Part shown: in pieces, positions 1 to 8,843 of the stretch
How the letters are laid out: every line of letters begins with the position of its first letter
Numbering within the stretch: position 1 is the stretch's first letter
Source: CAWIJJ01 sp963836405
GTDB lineage: Bacteria > Acidobacteriota > Terriglobia > Bryobacterales > Bryobacteraceae
Assembly (NCBI GenBank): GCA_963836405.1
Contig: CAWIJL010000011.1
Coordinates: 150,787-214,786 of the forward strand
Reading direction: 5' to 3'
Length of the DNA: 64,000 bases
The notes under the pieces: generated by a model
What the model was told of the DNA's origin: nothing
Database searches by the model: none
Seen by the model: only the letters and a program-made list of their open reading frames with translations
Translations under genes and position numbers: made by a program

Positions 1-352
1 CTTTCGGAACTCTCGGGACCTGGCGATCGTGGGATTGATGCTACTCCAGGGACTGCGGTCGCAAGAAGTCCTGGATCTGAATCGCGACGATCTTCTACTT
101 TCCGAGGCGCAGATCCGTGTGCGTGGCAAGGGCAGCAAGACTCGCTTCCTGCCGCTGGCCCCGGAAGCGAACCAACTCCTGGACCACTATCTCCGGCTGG
201 AGCGGCCACAGACGTCGACTAACGCTCTGTTTGTTTCGCTCAAGGGGCCCGCTCGCGGGGCGCGGATGACTCCCGCAGGGCTGCGCTCCCTGTTTCGATA
301 CCATCGCCGGACCACTGGCGTAAAGATGGCCAACCCCCATCGGTTCCGCCAC
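1..352 (+). pseudogene. Tyrosine recombinase int1, middle part, split by the RIT element
   Basis: The open frame enters from before the window. It shows the catalytic domain of a phage-type tyrosine recombinase: the first Arg in GLRSQEV, the Lys hairpin RGKGSK and the box II motif HRFRH. Immediately after that HxxRH motif the frame runs into foreign DNA (YAPSRTMPPHG), which is the left end of the RIT element. The missing C-terminus (TFASDMVRAG onward with GHA and the Tyr) lies at 12331-12521. Joining the two through the shared CCGCCAC gives an uninterrupted gene. The N-terminal domain is outside the window. It was the upstream partner of int2, whose start overlaps the int1 stop. Confidence 0.88.
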
Positions 353-435
353 TATGCACCATCCCGGACTATGCCTCCTCACGGCGTGTCACCCGCTTCC
401 CTGCGGGACTTCGGCCCAGGATCATGAGGCATAGT
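346..435. repeat. RIT left-end inverted repeats
   Basis: The left end holds TATGCACC...GGACTATGC (353-374), which matches the right end inverted. It also holds an internal inverted pair built on CTATGCCTC (about 369-378) and GAGGCATAG (425-434). The same CTATGC(C/T)TCA core recurs in the right end, so these are probably recombinase binding repeats. Confidence 0.6.
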
Positions 436-464
436 TTTCGCTTTGTGGTCGGCATCCTGGGAGA

Positions 465-1658
465 GTGATAAACCAACTCTTTACTCTTCCAAGCACGATT
501 GAACGGCTGCGCCAGGGGCCCTTGAACGTGCACCTTGACGATTACGCTGCCGCTTTAGCCCAACAGGGCTTTGTGCGGCACTCGATCCGAAATCAAGTCG
601 TGGTGATCGCCGATCTCAGTCGATGGCTTCTGCACAAACATATCCGGCTCCAAGATCTGGATGGCAAGGTGGTGGATCGATTCTTACAGCATCACAAACG
701 GCACGATGGAGTCCGCCGCGGCGATGCTGGCATATTGAGCAGATTCCTGGCCTGGCTTGGCCAAACGGGAGCTGTGGCACAACACGGAGAACCGGCGGTA
801 AAGGGCCCGCGGCAGAACGTGGCCCATCAATTCCGGCGTTACCTGTTACAGGAACGTGGGTTGTCGACGGCGACGTTGCAAAACTACGTACCCTTCATCG
901 ATCAATTCCTCTCCGAGCGATTTCGAAACAAGAGGCTAAACCTCTCCATGCTTCGTGCCGCCGACGTCACCAGGTTTGTGCAGCGTCACGCCCATCGGCT
1001 AAGCCCGGGACGGGCCAAACTGCTGGTGACGGCCCTCCGATCCTTTTTCCGTTACCTGCGGCATCGCGGAGAAATCTCGCTGGATCTGGCTGCCTGCGTG
1101 CCGATTGTGCCCAATTGGTCGAAGTCCACGTTGCCCAAGTTTCTCCCACCGGGAACGGTACAGCGTGTCGTGAATCGTTGTGATCGCCAGGCGCCTCTGG
1201 GTCGGCGAAATTACGCGATCTTACTGCTGCTCGCCAGGCTGGGCCTGCGGGCCGGAGAAGTTGTTGCGCTCAATCTGGAAGATATCGATGGGGAAGCCAG
1301 CCAGATGACCGTCCACGGCAAAGGTGGTCGCTCCACACCAATGCCGTTGCCTGCCGATGTCGGCGAGGCCATCGCCGCATACCTGCGTAACGGTCGGCCG
1401 CGTTGCTCCAGCCGTCGGGTTTTCATCCGCGCCAAGGCTCCGCTAGGTGGGTTTGCCAGTTCGGTGGCCATCTCTTTCATCGTGATGAGGGCTCTCAAAA
1501 GAGCAGGCGTGGAGTCGGCACGCAAAGGTGCGCATTTGTTTCGCCACACGCTGGCCTGCGACCTGCTCCGGCAAGGATGTTCCCTGGATGAAATTGGTGA
1601 ACTGCTGCGGCACCAAAGTCCCGACACGACGGCGATATACGCCAAGGTGGACCCCTAA
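465..1658 (+). CDS. ritA: RIT tyrosine recombinase A, C-terminal tail altered by IS1380
   Basis: A 397-residue tyrosine recombinase with an N-terminal SAM-like core-binding domain (roughly residues 1-200) and a catalytic domain with all expected residues: Arg in GLRAGEV, Lys in HGKGGRS, HLFRH, His in LRHQS and Tyr in IYAKVD. The GTG start at 465 follows a GGGAGA Shine-Dalgarno. An IS1380-like element entered four codons after the catalytic Tyr, so the natural tail (LVALHSLALPWPGGSR, now at 5453-5503) is replaced by Pro-stop. With that element removed, the stop overlaps the ritB start as ATGA. The altered protein keeps its full active site and might still work. The RitA role is assigned from gene order. 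Confidence 0.85.
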   Translation: MINQLFTLPSTIERLRQGPLNVHLDDYAAALAQQGFVRHSIRNQVVVIADLSRWLLHKHIRLQDLDGKVVDRFLQHHKRHDGVRRGDAGILSRFLAWLGQTGAVAQHGEPAVKGPRQNVAHQFRRYLLQERGLSTATLQNYVPFIDQFLSERFRNKRLNLSMLRAADVTRFVQRHAHRLSPGRAKLLVTALRSFFRYLRHRGEISLDLAACVPIVPNWSKSTLPKFLPPGTVQRVVNRCDRQAPLGRRNYAILLLLARLGLRAGEVVALNLEDIDGEASQMTVHGKGGRSTPMPLPADVGEAIAAYLRNGRPRCSSRRVFIRAKAPLGGFASSVAISFIVMRALKRAGVESARKGAHLFRHTLACDLLRQGCSLDEIGELLRHQSPDTTAIYAKVDP

Positions 1659-1703
1659 TCCGCTGGTAAGGAGAACGGGTGAAGGGGAGACCGCAGGGTA
1701 GAA

Positions 1704-3245
1704 GTGAACGGAATGCTGGCGCGCCGGCGTGGGGAGAGGTCGGCGGGCAAACAAGGAAGTGAAAGCCAAATCACCAATTGGTGTTTCCAAAGCCGCATAC
1801 TCGAAGCAGTGCTGAAGCGTTCAAGACCGTCCCCTGCCGAGAGCGAGTTTCTCTTTGAGATCGATGCTGAGCCGGCCACGGAGCGGTTAACCTCCTACGG
1901 CGGAGCGGCGGTGCTGATTCGGACATTGCGGTCGCTCGGCGTAGCGCAGAGCGTGGCGCGCCACATCCACATCAAGAAGCGGGATCGCGGTTACGACGAA
2001 GCCACCTTCGTGGAGAGCTTCGTGGTGCTAAACGGCGTGGGCGGAGATTGTCTGGACGACTTCGACCAGTTGCGTGCCGACGCTGGGCTGGCATCCATAT
2101 TGGGACATGAGCTGCCTTCGCCGGGAGCGGCGCGGAATTTCCTGTATGAGTTTCACGATGAGAGTCGCATTGACGACGCCAAGCAGCAGTGCACTTTGCT
2201 GGGAATGAAGGCTTATATTCCCGGCGAGAACGCGGCATTGAGCGGGCTTGGGCTGGTCAATCGCGAGGTAGTGCAGGAAGTGGGACGGCGTTGTCCAGAG
2301 CAGAGGATTGCGACCGTGGACCAGGATGCCACGATCATCGAGAGCCGCAAGCAGGAGGCACTGCGCGGCTATGAGGGCGAGCGCTGCTATCAACCCATGT
2401 TGGCGGTCTGGGCGGAAATGAACCTGGTGCTGGCCGACGAGTTTCGGGATGGCAACGTGCCCGCGGCGTATCAGGGACTACCGGTGGCGAAGGCTGCCTT
2501 TGCGTCCCTGCCTTCGACGGTGAACGAGTATTACTTTCGGGGGGACTCGGCGTGCCACGAACACGAACTGCTCGATTGGCTGCGGGATGAGAAGCGGCTG
2601 GAAGGACCGCAGGGCTTCATCGGCTTTGGAGTCAGCGCGCGCATGAGTCCAGCGCTTCGCCAGGCAGTGGAGGCAGTGCCGGAAGCGCAGTGGGAAGCCT
2701 ATGGCAAGCACGATGCGGAAGTGACCCGTGAGTGCGCGGATGTGACGTTTGTACCCAACGAGCACAGCGAACACAAGGAACTGCAACCGTTGCGATATGT
2801 CGCGATACGGATACGCCCGCGACAGGGCGTCCTGTTGAACGACGGCACGCAAGTGAAGCACTTCGCGGTGGTGAGCAATATTCGGGAATGGAAGCCAGCA
2901 CGGCTGTTGCAGTGGCACCGGGAGAAAGCCGGGACGATCGAAGCGGTGCATGACGTCCTCAAGAATGAGCTCTCCGCGGGAGTGTTGCCGTGCGGGAGAT
3001 TCGGGGCCAATGCGGCATGGCTACGCCTGGCGGTGCTGACGTACAACACGCTAACCGCGCTGAAGCGCCTAGCCTTGCCCGCCGAACTGCTGCAAGCCCG
3101 CCCCAAACGCCTGCGGTTTCTGTTTTTCAATACGGCGGGTCGATTGGTGCAGCACGCTCGCAAGACGATGCTGCGGCTGGCCATGAGCGCGACTCGGCTG
3201 GCCGAGTTTCTATCAGCTATGACCTCGCTTCCGGTTTGGGCCTAG
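1704..3245 (+). CDS. IS1380-family transposase
   Basis: A 513-residue DDE transposase of IS1380 type. The conserved core runs from about residue 50 (LTSYGGAAVL) through GVGGDCLDDF, the Asp in TVDQDAT (about 212), the FRGDSACHE motif (about 285) and the C-terminal ALKRLALP/TAGRLVQHARK region. Length and order fit the family, and it appears full length. Initiation could be at a later Met, because the first 25 residues look unlike the family. The stop TAG lies at the insertion point of the nested IS1634-like element (repeat CTAG), so the protein is not altered by that insertion. It probably mobilised the copy that broke ritA. Confidence 0.88.
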   Translation: MNGMLARRRGERSAGKQGSESQITNWCFQSRILEAVLKRSRPSPAESEFLFEIDAEPATERLTSYGGAAVLIRTLRSLGVAQSVARHIHIKKRDRGYDEATFVESFVVLNGVGGDCLDDFDQLRADAGLASILGHELPSPGAARNFLYEFHDESRIDDAKQQCTLLGMKAYIPGENAALSGLGLVNREVVQEVGRRCPEQRIATVDQDATIIESRKQEALRGYEGERCYQPMLAVWAEMNLVLADEFRDGNVPAAYQGLPVAKAAFASLPSTVNEYYFRGDSACHEHELLDWLRDEKRLEGPQGFIGFGVSARMSPALRQAVEAVPEAQWEAYGKHDAEVTRECADVTFVPNEHSEHKELQPLRYVAIRIRPRQGVLLNDGTQVKHFAVVSNIREWKPARLLQWHREKAGTIEAVHDVLKNELSAGVLPCGRFGANAAWLRLAVLTYNTLTALKRLALPAELLQARPKRLRFLFFNTAGRLVQHARKTMLRLAMSATRLAEFLSAMTSLPVWA

Positions 3246-5218
3246 CGGGAGTTTACTGAGAGCAAAGGGAACAGGGTCGTAACGGTTGTTCTTGCAAGAA
3301 CTTGCAGGTGTCGGTCCGTATTACCTATGTTTGGGTACTACGAAGTTGATCGAGGCCCAAGGTTTGCGCGAGAGATTGTTGCGCCAGGGTCTGCTTGGAG
3401 AGCACGGTGGAAATGCGGCTCGGTCCTTTCTCGCCCTGCGGAGGGTAGAGCAAGACGAACTGCTGGATCTGCTGCAATTCTTCGAGCAGTTGCTCCATTG
3501 AAATCCCGTCCCACGCGGCTTGCGCTTGCTTGTGCACATATTGCAGCAGCGAGATTCCGAGCATGCAATAGAAAGCATGGATGCGGATCTTGCGATCCGT
3601 CCAGTGGTGCATGGGTCCCCAACCCAGCCACTCTCCATCCTTGAGTCCGCGGAAGACTCTCTCGATGGATTGCTGGCCGGAGTATCCGGCTGCTACCTGT
3701 TCCGCCGTCCAGTCCATGCGATTGGTAAGCAGAACCGTGCGGCCGAGGCGATGCGTTAGCAGGTGCTGCCAGGCAACGATGTTGAAGTCGAACTGCAGAT
3801 GCCAATGGCCGCCCCGCTGTTGGAGTTCGTAGCGGATTACCTCCGTCAGGAACTGGCCCGATAGCCAGCGCTGGATCTTGCTGCGAATCTTCTTCTCATC
3901 CCAGCGGGCTTTCGGCTTATTCAGTTCGATGGAGAATCGGCGCAGATACTGCAATACTTTGCTCACGCTGGTGGTCAAACTATGCAGTTGCTCGCCGGCA
4001 AAGGAAGCCGAGTACTTCACCACACAGAAGTAGTCTTTGCCATGCACCAGAAGTTTTTCACCGGCCGCACGCACGCCGGGTTGTTGGCTGCTGCATGGCG
4101 GAAGTTGTTCCACCGCTCGCTCCCGCAACTCCGCCGGGGCTTGGTTCCAGGGCAGCGCGGAAATCCATCCCACGCGGGCTTCCTCCAGTTGCACGGTGTT
4201 GGCCAGGGCAGCGGTTCCCTTGTCGAACACCAGTGTCACCGTATCGCGCGCGATTTGGTTTTGGTCCAGCATGCGCGTGATTCGTGACAGCGCGACGGAG
4301 AACTCCTCGGCGTCGGCTACGTCGCCAGGATAAACGTGATGGCATAAGCTCAATCCGCTGTCGCCGTCCAAAACATAGCTGAGACCCACTTGTCGCAAAT
4401 TGTGACGGCCCTGCTTGTTGTGTCCGCGCTGGGCCAGTTCGTTGCGGGTGTTGGTGCTGGCAATATAGGTGTAGAAGTTGGTGGTGTCGTAGGCCAACAA
4501 GCGGCGGCTCACGCCTTGCCTTTGCTTCCACAAGGCCAGCAGGCGCAGTTGGGCAGCTTCGAGCGGATCGTCGCCGGAAGCCCCCTGCGGCAGAATCTTC
4601 TCGAAGACATCCCAGAAAGCTTGCGAGGTGAAGCGCTCGGGCGGAAAATTCCACAGCGAGTGCAGGACGGAGCGGCCATACCAATCGGCCACTTCGGTCT
4701 TGGGCCCCGGCTGACAGATGCGGTGGATGGCTGCCAGCAAGAGATAGTGAGCTGGCGAGGGGGCGGAGCGCGGCTGCGGGAAGAGCGACTCGAGCAGAGA
4801 AAAGACTCCCGTCTGGTGAGCGGCGAGCCAGAGGGAGCCGGGCAACCCAAACTCGCGCATGGTGGCGGACAGGGGCACCGGTGAGGTGCGGTCCTTGACG
4901 AGGTCGGCGACCTTTTCGGCGGTGCCCAGATAGGCTTGGTGAACGATGCGAGGTTTGCCGTCGACGCGAGCACTCTCGACGACGTAGTAGTAGAGTTTGT
5001 GGCCCTTCTTTTTGGCAATGAGGGAAGCCATATATAGGGTAAGACAAGTATAGAGCCAAGGGCGTGAAGGGTCAAGAACATTCCAAACATTTTGCTATAG
5101 AAATGTTTGATATAGGGTAATACAAAACCTGATCGCGCTGGGGCGGACTATGCGCTTGGCAGGAAAGAACTTCGGAAACCAACGGGCGCGCTACTGGGGT
5201 GTTCTCAGTAAACTCCCG
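3246..5218 (-). mobile_element. IS1634-like element nested inside the IS1380
   Basis: Inverted repeats CGGGAGTTTACTGAG (3246-3260) and its exact complement (5204-5218) bound one transposase gene. CTAG flanks both sides (3242-3245 and 5219-5222) and may be the target duplication; because CTAG is palindromic it also extends the inverted repeat. This is the deepest layer of the stack: int1, RIT, IS1380, IS1634. Confidence 0.85.
3325..5031 (-). CDS. IS1634-family transposase
   Basis: A 568-residue DDE transposase. The N-terminus MASLIAKKKGHKLYYYVVES is typical of IS1634 proteins. Catalytic residues are visible as Asp in LAYDTTNFYTY (about 185), Asp in LVFDKG (about 272) and Glu in QQSIERVFRGLKDG (about 478). 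The ATG at 5031 is the natural start. There is no sign of truncation, so this copy may be active. It differs strongly from the IS1634-like transposase at 19520-21241, so the two are separate insertions of different elements. Confidence 0.9.
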   Translation of the reverse strand: MASLIAKKKGHKLYYYVVESARVDGKPRIVHQAYLGTAEKVADLVKDRTSPVPLSATMREFGLPGSLWLAAHQTGVFSLLESLFPQPRSAPSPAHYLLLAAIHRICQPGPKTEVADWYGRSVLHSLWNFPPERFTSQAFWDVFEKILPQGASGDDPLEAAQLRLLALWKQRQGVSRRLLAYDTTNFYTYIASTNTRNELAQRGHNKQGRHNLRQVGLSYVLDGDSGLSLCHHVYPGDVADAEEFSVALSRITRMLDQNQIARDTVTLVFDKGTAALANTVQLEEARVGWISALPWNQAPAELRERAVEQLPPCSSQQPGVRAAGEKLLVHGKDYFCVVKYSASFAGEQLHSLTTSVSKVLQYLRRFSIELNKPKARWDEKKIRSKIQRWLSGQFLTEVIRYELQQRGGHWHLQFDFNIVAWQHLLTHRLGRTVLLTNRMDWTAEQVAAGYSGQQSIERVFRGLKDGEWLGWGPMHHWTDRKIRIHAFYCMLGISLLQYVHKQAQAAWDGISMEQLLEELQQIQQFVLLYPPQGEKGPSRISTVLSKQTLAQQSLAQTLGLDQLRSTQT

Positions 5219-5500
5219 CTAGTCCTGACATCCGCAGTTCCTTACCGGCGGATTTGCAGAGCACTTCTGGAGGAAAAACGTGCCCGAAATCGTCTTGCCG
5301 CCGCATAACCTAATCTGCTGAGTCTGCCTGCGGCTATCTCCTCATCTTCGCTCACCTGACACTGATGGGATTACTCACAACCACCGCCGCCCCGGGCAAT
5401 TGAACGCCCGATTTGGTCATCCCAAATTCCTTACCAGCGGATTAGGGGTGGACCTGGTTGCCTTGCATTCTCTGGCACTGCCGTGGCCGGGAGGGAGTCG

Positions 5501-6442
5501 ATGAGAGATCTACGAAAAGGGATTCGCGACTACCTGATGTTGCGCCGTGGCCTGGGATTCAAACTGGTCAAACACGGAGCCGGGCTGAAAGAGTTCGCGT
5601 CCTTCCTGGAACGGAAACGCAGTACTCACATTACGAGCGAACTCGCACTGGAGTGGGCAACGCTGCCTGCACATCACCAGCCCTGCCAGTGGACTGCGCG
5701 GCTGACCATCGTGCGAGGCTTCGCCCGATACTGGAGCGCCGTGGATCCGGTGACGGAAGTTCCGCCTTTGGGCCTGTTGCCATACCGGCCGACCCGCGCT
5801 CGGCCGTACTTCTATTCCGATCAGGAAATCCAGCAACTGCTGAAGGCTGCCAAAGCACGGCCTTCCTGCGACCCGCTGCGGCCCTGGACCTATCACTGCT
5901 TCTTTGGATTGTTAGCGGTCACAGGCCTCCGGCTCAGTGAAGCGGTGAATCTCCATGCCGAGGATGTGGACTGGTCCGGAGGCGTCCTCACCATTCGGGG
6001 AGCCAAGTTTGGCAAGTCCCGTCTGGTACCGCTGCATGCCTCCACCTGTAAGGTCCTGGCCGATTACGCCAAACGGCGGGACCGTCGCTTTGGCCCGCGA
6101 GCAGAGGCGCACTTTTTCGTGAATAAGAATGGCAACCGACTGGACAAAGGCGAGGTTCACCGGATGTTCTACATCCTGTCTCGACAGATTGGATTGCGTG
6201 CTGCGGGGGGCGGTCGCGGCCCGCGCCTGCACGATTTTCGTCACCGGTTTGCCCTCGAGACTCTGTTGCGCTGGTATCGAAACGGCGAAGATCCCCAGCG
6301 GCGCTTGCCGATCTTGTCTACCTACCTCGGGCACGCACACGTCACCGACACCTATTGGTATTTGACGGGCACACCGGAACTATTGGGGGCGGCCGGGAAG
6401 CGGCTGGAAAAAAGATGGGAGGGCCTCAATGCTGGTCGTTAA
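5501..6442 (+). CDS. ritB: RIT tyrosine recombinase B
   Basis: A tyrosine recombinase of about 313 residues from the ATG at 5501, preceded by GGGAGGG; an in-frame GTG at 5483 would add six residues. The start overlaps the original ritA stop as ATGA, indicating translational coupling before the IS1380 insertion. Catalytic residues: Arg in TGLRLSEAV, Lys in AKFGKSR, HDFRH, His in LGHAHV and Tyr in DTYWYLT. It overlaps ritC by 14 bp. The IS1380 insertion now separates it from any promoter upstream of ritA, so expression is uncertain. Confidence 0.87.
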   Translation: MRDLRKGIRDYLMLRRGLGFKLVKHGAGLKEFASFLERKRSTHITSELALEWATLPAHHQPCQWTARLTIVRGFARYWSAVDPVTEVPPLGLLPYRPTRARPYFYSDQEIQQLLKAAKARPSCDPLRPWTYHCFFGLLAVTGLRLSEAVNLHAEDVDWSGGVLTIRGAKFGKSRLVPLHASTCKVLADYAKRRDRRFGPRAEAHFFVNKNGNRLDKGEVHRMFYILSRQIGLRAAGGGRGPRLHDFRHRFALETLLRWYRNGEDPQRRLPILSTYLGHAHVTDTYWYLTGTPELLGAAGKRLEKRWEGLNAGR

Positions 6443-7424
6443 TCTCCCGGCCCTGTTGCAGTCCTTCTTTACGACTCGCCTCATGGCCCAGCGGAAGGTC
6501 AGTTCCCACACGATCGCCTCCTACCGAGACACGTTTCGCCTGCTGCTGCAGTTCGCACAGAAGCGGCTAGGCAAGGCACCATCTCAACTGGAACTGGATA
6601 ACCTGGACGCCTCTTTCATCGGAGCGTTTCTGGATGACCTGGAGGCTAGTCGCGGCAACGGCGCTCGCAGCCGGAACCTGCGTCTGACTGCGGTTCGGTC
6701 CTTTTTCCGCTACGCGGCACTGGAAGCGCCGGGGCACGCCGGGACCATTCAACGTGTGCTGGCGATCCCCAACCAGCGACAATCCCGTGCCTTGGTGGAT
6801 TTTCTAACCCGGCCGGAAATCGATGCCCTGCTGGCGGCGCCGAATCCGGCGACTTGGTTGGGACGTCGCGATCACGCTTTCCTCCTCACCGCCGTGCAAA
6901 CCGGACTGCGACTCTCCGAGATGACGTCCCTGCGTCACGAAGACATTTCGATGGGCACTGGCGCGCATGTTCATTGCCGCGGGAAAGGGCGCAAGGAGCG
7001 CTGTACTCCTCTGACGAAGCCCACCGTATCGGTACTCAAGGCCTGGATGCGGGAACAAGGCAGAGAAGATTCCAAGACTCTCTTTCCCAGTGTGCGCGGC
7101 GGACGCTTGAGCGCGGTTGGTGTCCAGCACATGGTCGCACGGCACGTGGCCAAGGCACGAAAAACCTGCCCTACGTTAGGGAAGAAACGTGTCTCACCTC
7201 ACGTGCTTCGTCACGCTGCGGCGATGGAACTTTTGCAGTCGGGCGTGGATCGCGCGGTGATCGCGCTCTGGCTCGGACACGAATCGGTCGAAACCACCCA
7301 GATCTATTTGGACGCAGACTTGTCTTTGAAAGAGCAGGTTCTGGCCAAGATCAAACCCATCAAGGGCAAGGCTGGGCACTATCGCCCGGATGATGAACTG
7401 CTGGCCTTCCTCAAAGGGCTGTGA
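6429..7424 (+). CDS. ritC: RIT tyrosine recombinase C
   Basis: A 331-residue tyrosine recombinase and third member of the trio. Catalytic residues: Arg in TGLRLSEMTSL, Lys in RGKGRKER, HVLRH, His in LGHESVETT and Tyr in QIYLDAD. A core-binding domain occupies roughly residues 1-120. The start overlaps ritB. The gene ends about 145 bp before the right end of the element, leaving room for the palindromic end repeats. Intact. Confidence 0.88.
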   Translation: MLVVNLPALLQSFFTTRLMAQRKVSSHTIASYRDTFRLLLQFAQKRLGKAPSQLELDNLDASFIGAFLDDLEASRGNGARSRNLRLTAVRSFFRYAALEAPGHAGTIQRVLAIPNQRQSRALVDFLTRPEIDALLAAPNPATWLGRRDHAFLLTAVQTGLRLSEMTSLRHEDISMGTGAHVHCRGKGRKERCTPLTKPTVSVLKAWMREQGREDSKTLFPSVRGGRLSAVGVQHMVARHVAKARKTCPTLGKKRVSPHVLRHAAAMELLQSGVDRAVIALWLGHESVETTQIYLDADLSLKEQVLAKIKPIKGKAGHYRPDDELLAFLKGL

Positions 7425-7435
7425 TCAGCACCTCT

Positions 7436-7569
7436 CGGACTATGCCTCATCGGGAAGCCGCAACATGTGCGGAACGTCGCGTCTACCAAGGGGCACAGCC
7501 ATTTCACGCTGCTCAAGGAAGCATAGTCCGGGATGGTGCATAGTGGCGACTATGCTTCATGAAGCATAG
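7436..7569. repeat. RIT right-end palindromic repeats
   Basis: This contains CTATGCCTCAT (7439-7449), the inverted copy of the left end (7521-7542) followed by GTGGCG, and a perfect 20-bp palindrome CTATGCTTCATGAAGCATAG (7550-7569) ending exactly at the element boundary. The repeated CTATGCYTCA core suggests several recombinase binding sites. Confidence 0.65.
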
Positions 7570-7665
7570 CCGCTTCGGTGCTTGGCAAGAGTGACCCATT
7601 AGGGCTTGATTGAAGTGACCCAGGCCGGGAACAGGACTGGGAACAGAGATATACGGGGCATCATC

Positions 7666-7766
7666 CACGCCGAAGGCGTGTTCGTCGGTTAGGCTGGAAG
7701 GACGAGCAGTATCATCCACGCCGCAGGCGTGCGGGGTGGTTTTCCATCATCCGCGCCGGAGGCGCG
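7666..7766. repeat. Three tandem hairpins at the IS21-A end
   Basis: Three short perfect hairpins with 3-base loops lie in a row: CACGCCgaaGGCGTG (7666-7680), CACGCCgcaGGCGTG (7717-7731) and CGCGCCggaGGCGCG (7752-7766). Each is preceded by ATCATCC or a close variant. The inverted copy repeats them at about 47176-47276. They sit downstream of the third gene and could end transcription or shield the element from outside reading. Confidence 0.6.
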
Positions 7767-7767
7767 T

Positions 7768-8100
7768 TCACCGTGGTGGCGCGGTGCGTGCGAGCTTGTA
7801 CCGGAGATATTCAAAGTACTCCGGGCTGACGTGCGACGCCAGCACTTCCTCGATGACAGGCAAGAAATAGGCCAGCGAGCGAATCGTGCCCAGAGGCGGT
7901 GCTTCGGATGGCCGAATCAGGCGACGCGTAGCGGCCAGCACCAATGCATTTTCGATGACCTTCAGCGAAAGGCCGCGTTGATACAGTTGTATCGCCAGCA
8001 GACGGTCGGCACGGCGGACCATTCCCATCGTGCCCGGCGTCTTGCGGTACGCCTCCAGCACCTGACGAACATATTCTTCCTGGCCGTCCATGCTGGACAT
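7768..8100 (-). CDS. IS21-A third gene, 110-aa protein after istB
   Basis: The ATG at 8100 lies two bases after the istB stop, giving a 110-residue protein beginning MSSMDGQEEYVRQ; an in-frame extension upstream overlaps istB and looks unnatural. No enzyme motif is seen and the protein is predicted mostly helical. Its body (RRADRLLAIQLYQRGLSLKV through LAYFLPVIEEV) aligns with the C-terminal part of the 233-aa protein at 36259-36960, which also directly follows an istB. It therefore looks like a conserved accessory of these IS21 elements, perhaps a DNA-binding or replication-initiator-like fold. The function is unknown. Confidence 0.7.
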   Translation of the reverse strand: MSSMDGQEEYVRQVLEAYRKTPGTMGMVRRADRLLAIQLYQRGLSLKVIENALVLAATRRLIRPSEAPPLGTIRSLAYFLPVIEEVLASHVSPEYFEYLRYKLARTAPPR

Positions 8101-8102
8101 CC

Positions 8103-8843
8103 TTAGCCTTGCGGTTCGCGCAATGGTGGACCGTCGATCACGACGGTGTGGCAGTAATGCCGCAACCGGCTCAGCAAGGCCTCTACCATGGGCCGGTTGC
8201 CCAGAAAATTGGGCCACTCGTCGTAGACCAGATTCGTGGTGATGATTGTGGGACGCCGCCGGTAGCGTTCTTCCATCAGCTTGAAAAAGATGTTCGACTG
8301 CTCCGGTTTCAGATTCAAATATCCAAATTCGTCGATCAAAAGGACGTCCAGCCGCGCCAGACGATTCAGCAACTGCCGCGTCGAACGATCCGCCAGCGAC
8401 GCATACATTTCATCGAACAGGTCCTGGGCCTTGATAAATTGACACCGGTAGCCGTTCTCCAACGCCTTCATCAGCAGGCCGGAAGCTAATCCGGTTTTGC
8501 CAACGGCTGTCTTGCCGACGAATACGATATTTTCCGCCTTAGCGATGAACTCCAGCTCCGCAAACCCGCGGATCTGTTTGCGGTTGACGCCCGGCTGGCG
8601 CGCGAAGGGGAACGTCTCCAGCGTCCAGCGCTCGGGCAGCTTGGCGCGCTGGATGCGCCACTCCAGTGCGCCCTCCTGCCGGGCCTGAAACTGCGCGCGC
8701 ACCAGACGCGTGACAAAGTCCGAGTAGCTGATGTCGTCCTTGTCGGCGGCGCGCAACTGTTCGTCATAGATCTCCAGGATGCGCTTGAGCTTGAGGTTCT
8801 TCAGCAGTTGTTCCAGTTCTTCAGTCATCGTCCGGCCCCTCAT
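8103..8843 (-). CDS. istB: IstB-like AAA+ transposition helper ATPase
   Basis: A 246-residue IstB. In this family the ATPase remodels target DNA and activates the IstA transposase. The N-terminal helical domain spans about residues 1-95. The P-loop is GKTAVGKT (about 105) and Walker B is LLIDEFGYL (about 170), followed by the sensor region TIITTNL. The start at 8843 overlaps the istA end by 23 bp, the usual coupled arrangement. Intact, and identical to the right-hand copy as far as I can see. Confidence 0.92.
   Translation of the reverse strand: MRGRTMTEELEQLLKNLKLKRILEIYDEQLRAADKDDISYSDFVTRLVRAQFQARQEGALEWRIQRAKLPERWTLETFPFARQPGVNRKQIRGFAELEFIAKAENIVFVGKTAVGKTGLASGLLMKALENGYRCQFIKAQDLFDEMYASLADRSTRQLLNRLARLDVLLIDEFGYLNLKPEQSNIFFKLMEERYRRRPTIITTNLVYDEWPNFLGNRPMVEALLSRLRHYCHTVVIDGPPLREPQG

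Larger units (their letters stand above)
1652..5448 (+). mobile_element. IS1380-like element inserted in ritA
   Basis: Perfect terminal inverted repeats CCCCTAATCCGCTGGTAAGG (1652 on) and its complement ending at 5448 are flanked by the 4-bp direct repeat TGGA (1648-1651 and 5449-5452). A 4-bp duplication fits the IS1380 family. Removing the element plus one TGGA restores ritA reading AKVDLVAL. Its transposase gene is 1704-3245. An IS1634-like element is nested immediately behind that gene. About 226 bp of non-coding right end remain at 5223-5448, containing a second, imperfect copy of the terminal repeat near 5238-5256. Confidence 0.88.
353..7569 (+). mobile_element. RIT (recombinase-in-trio) element, interrupted by nested ISs
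   Basis: Three consecutive tyrosine recombinase genes on one strand (397, ~314 and 331 aa) with overlapping ends are the hallmark of RIT elements, which are known from Acidobacteria among others. The left end TATGCACCATCCCGGACTAT (353 on) recurs inverted at 7521-7542. CCGCCAC lies directly left (346-352). On the right, CCG (7570-7572) continues as CCGCCAC at 12334-12340 once the later IS21-A insertion is removed. I read CCGCCAC as the target-site direct repeat. The host gene int1 is restored in frame by excision. Exact recombination points are inferred. Confidence 0.8.
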
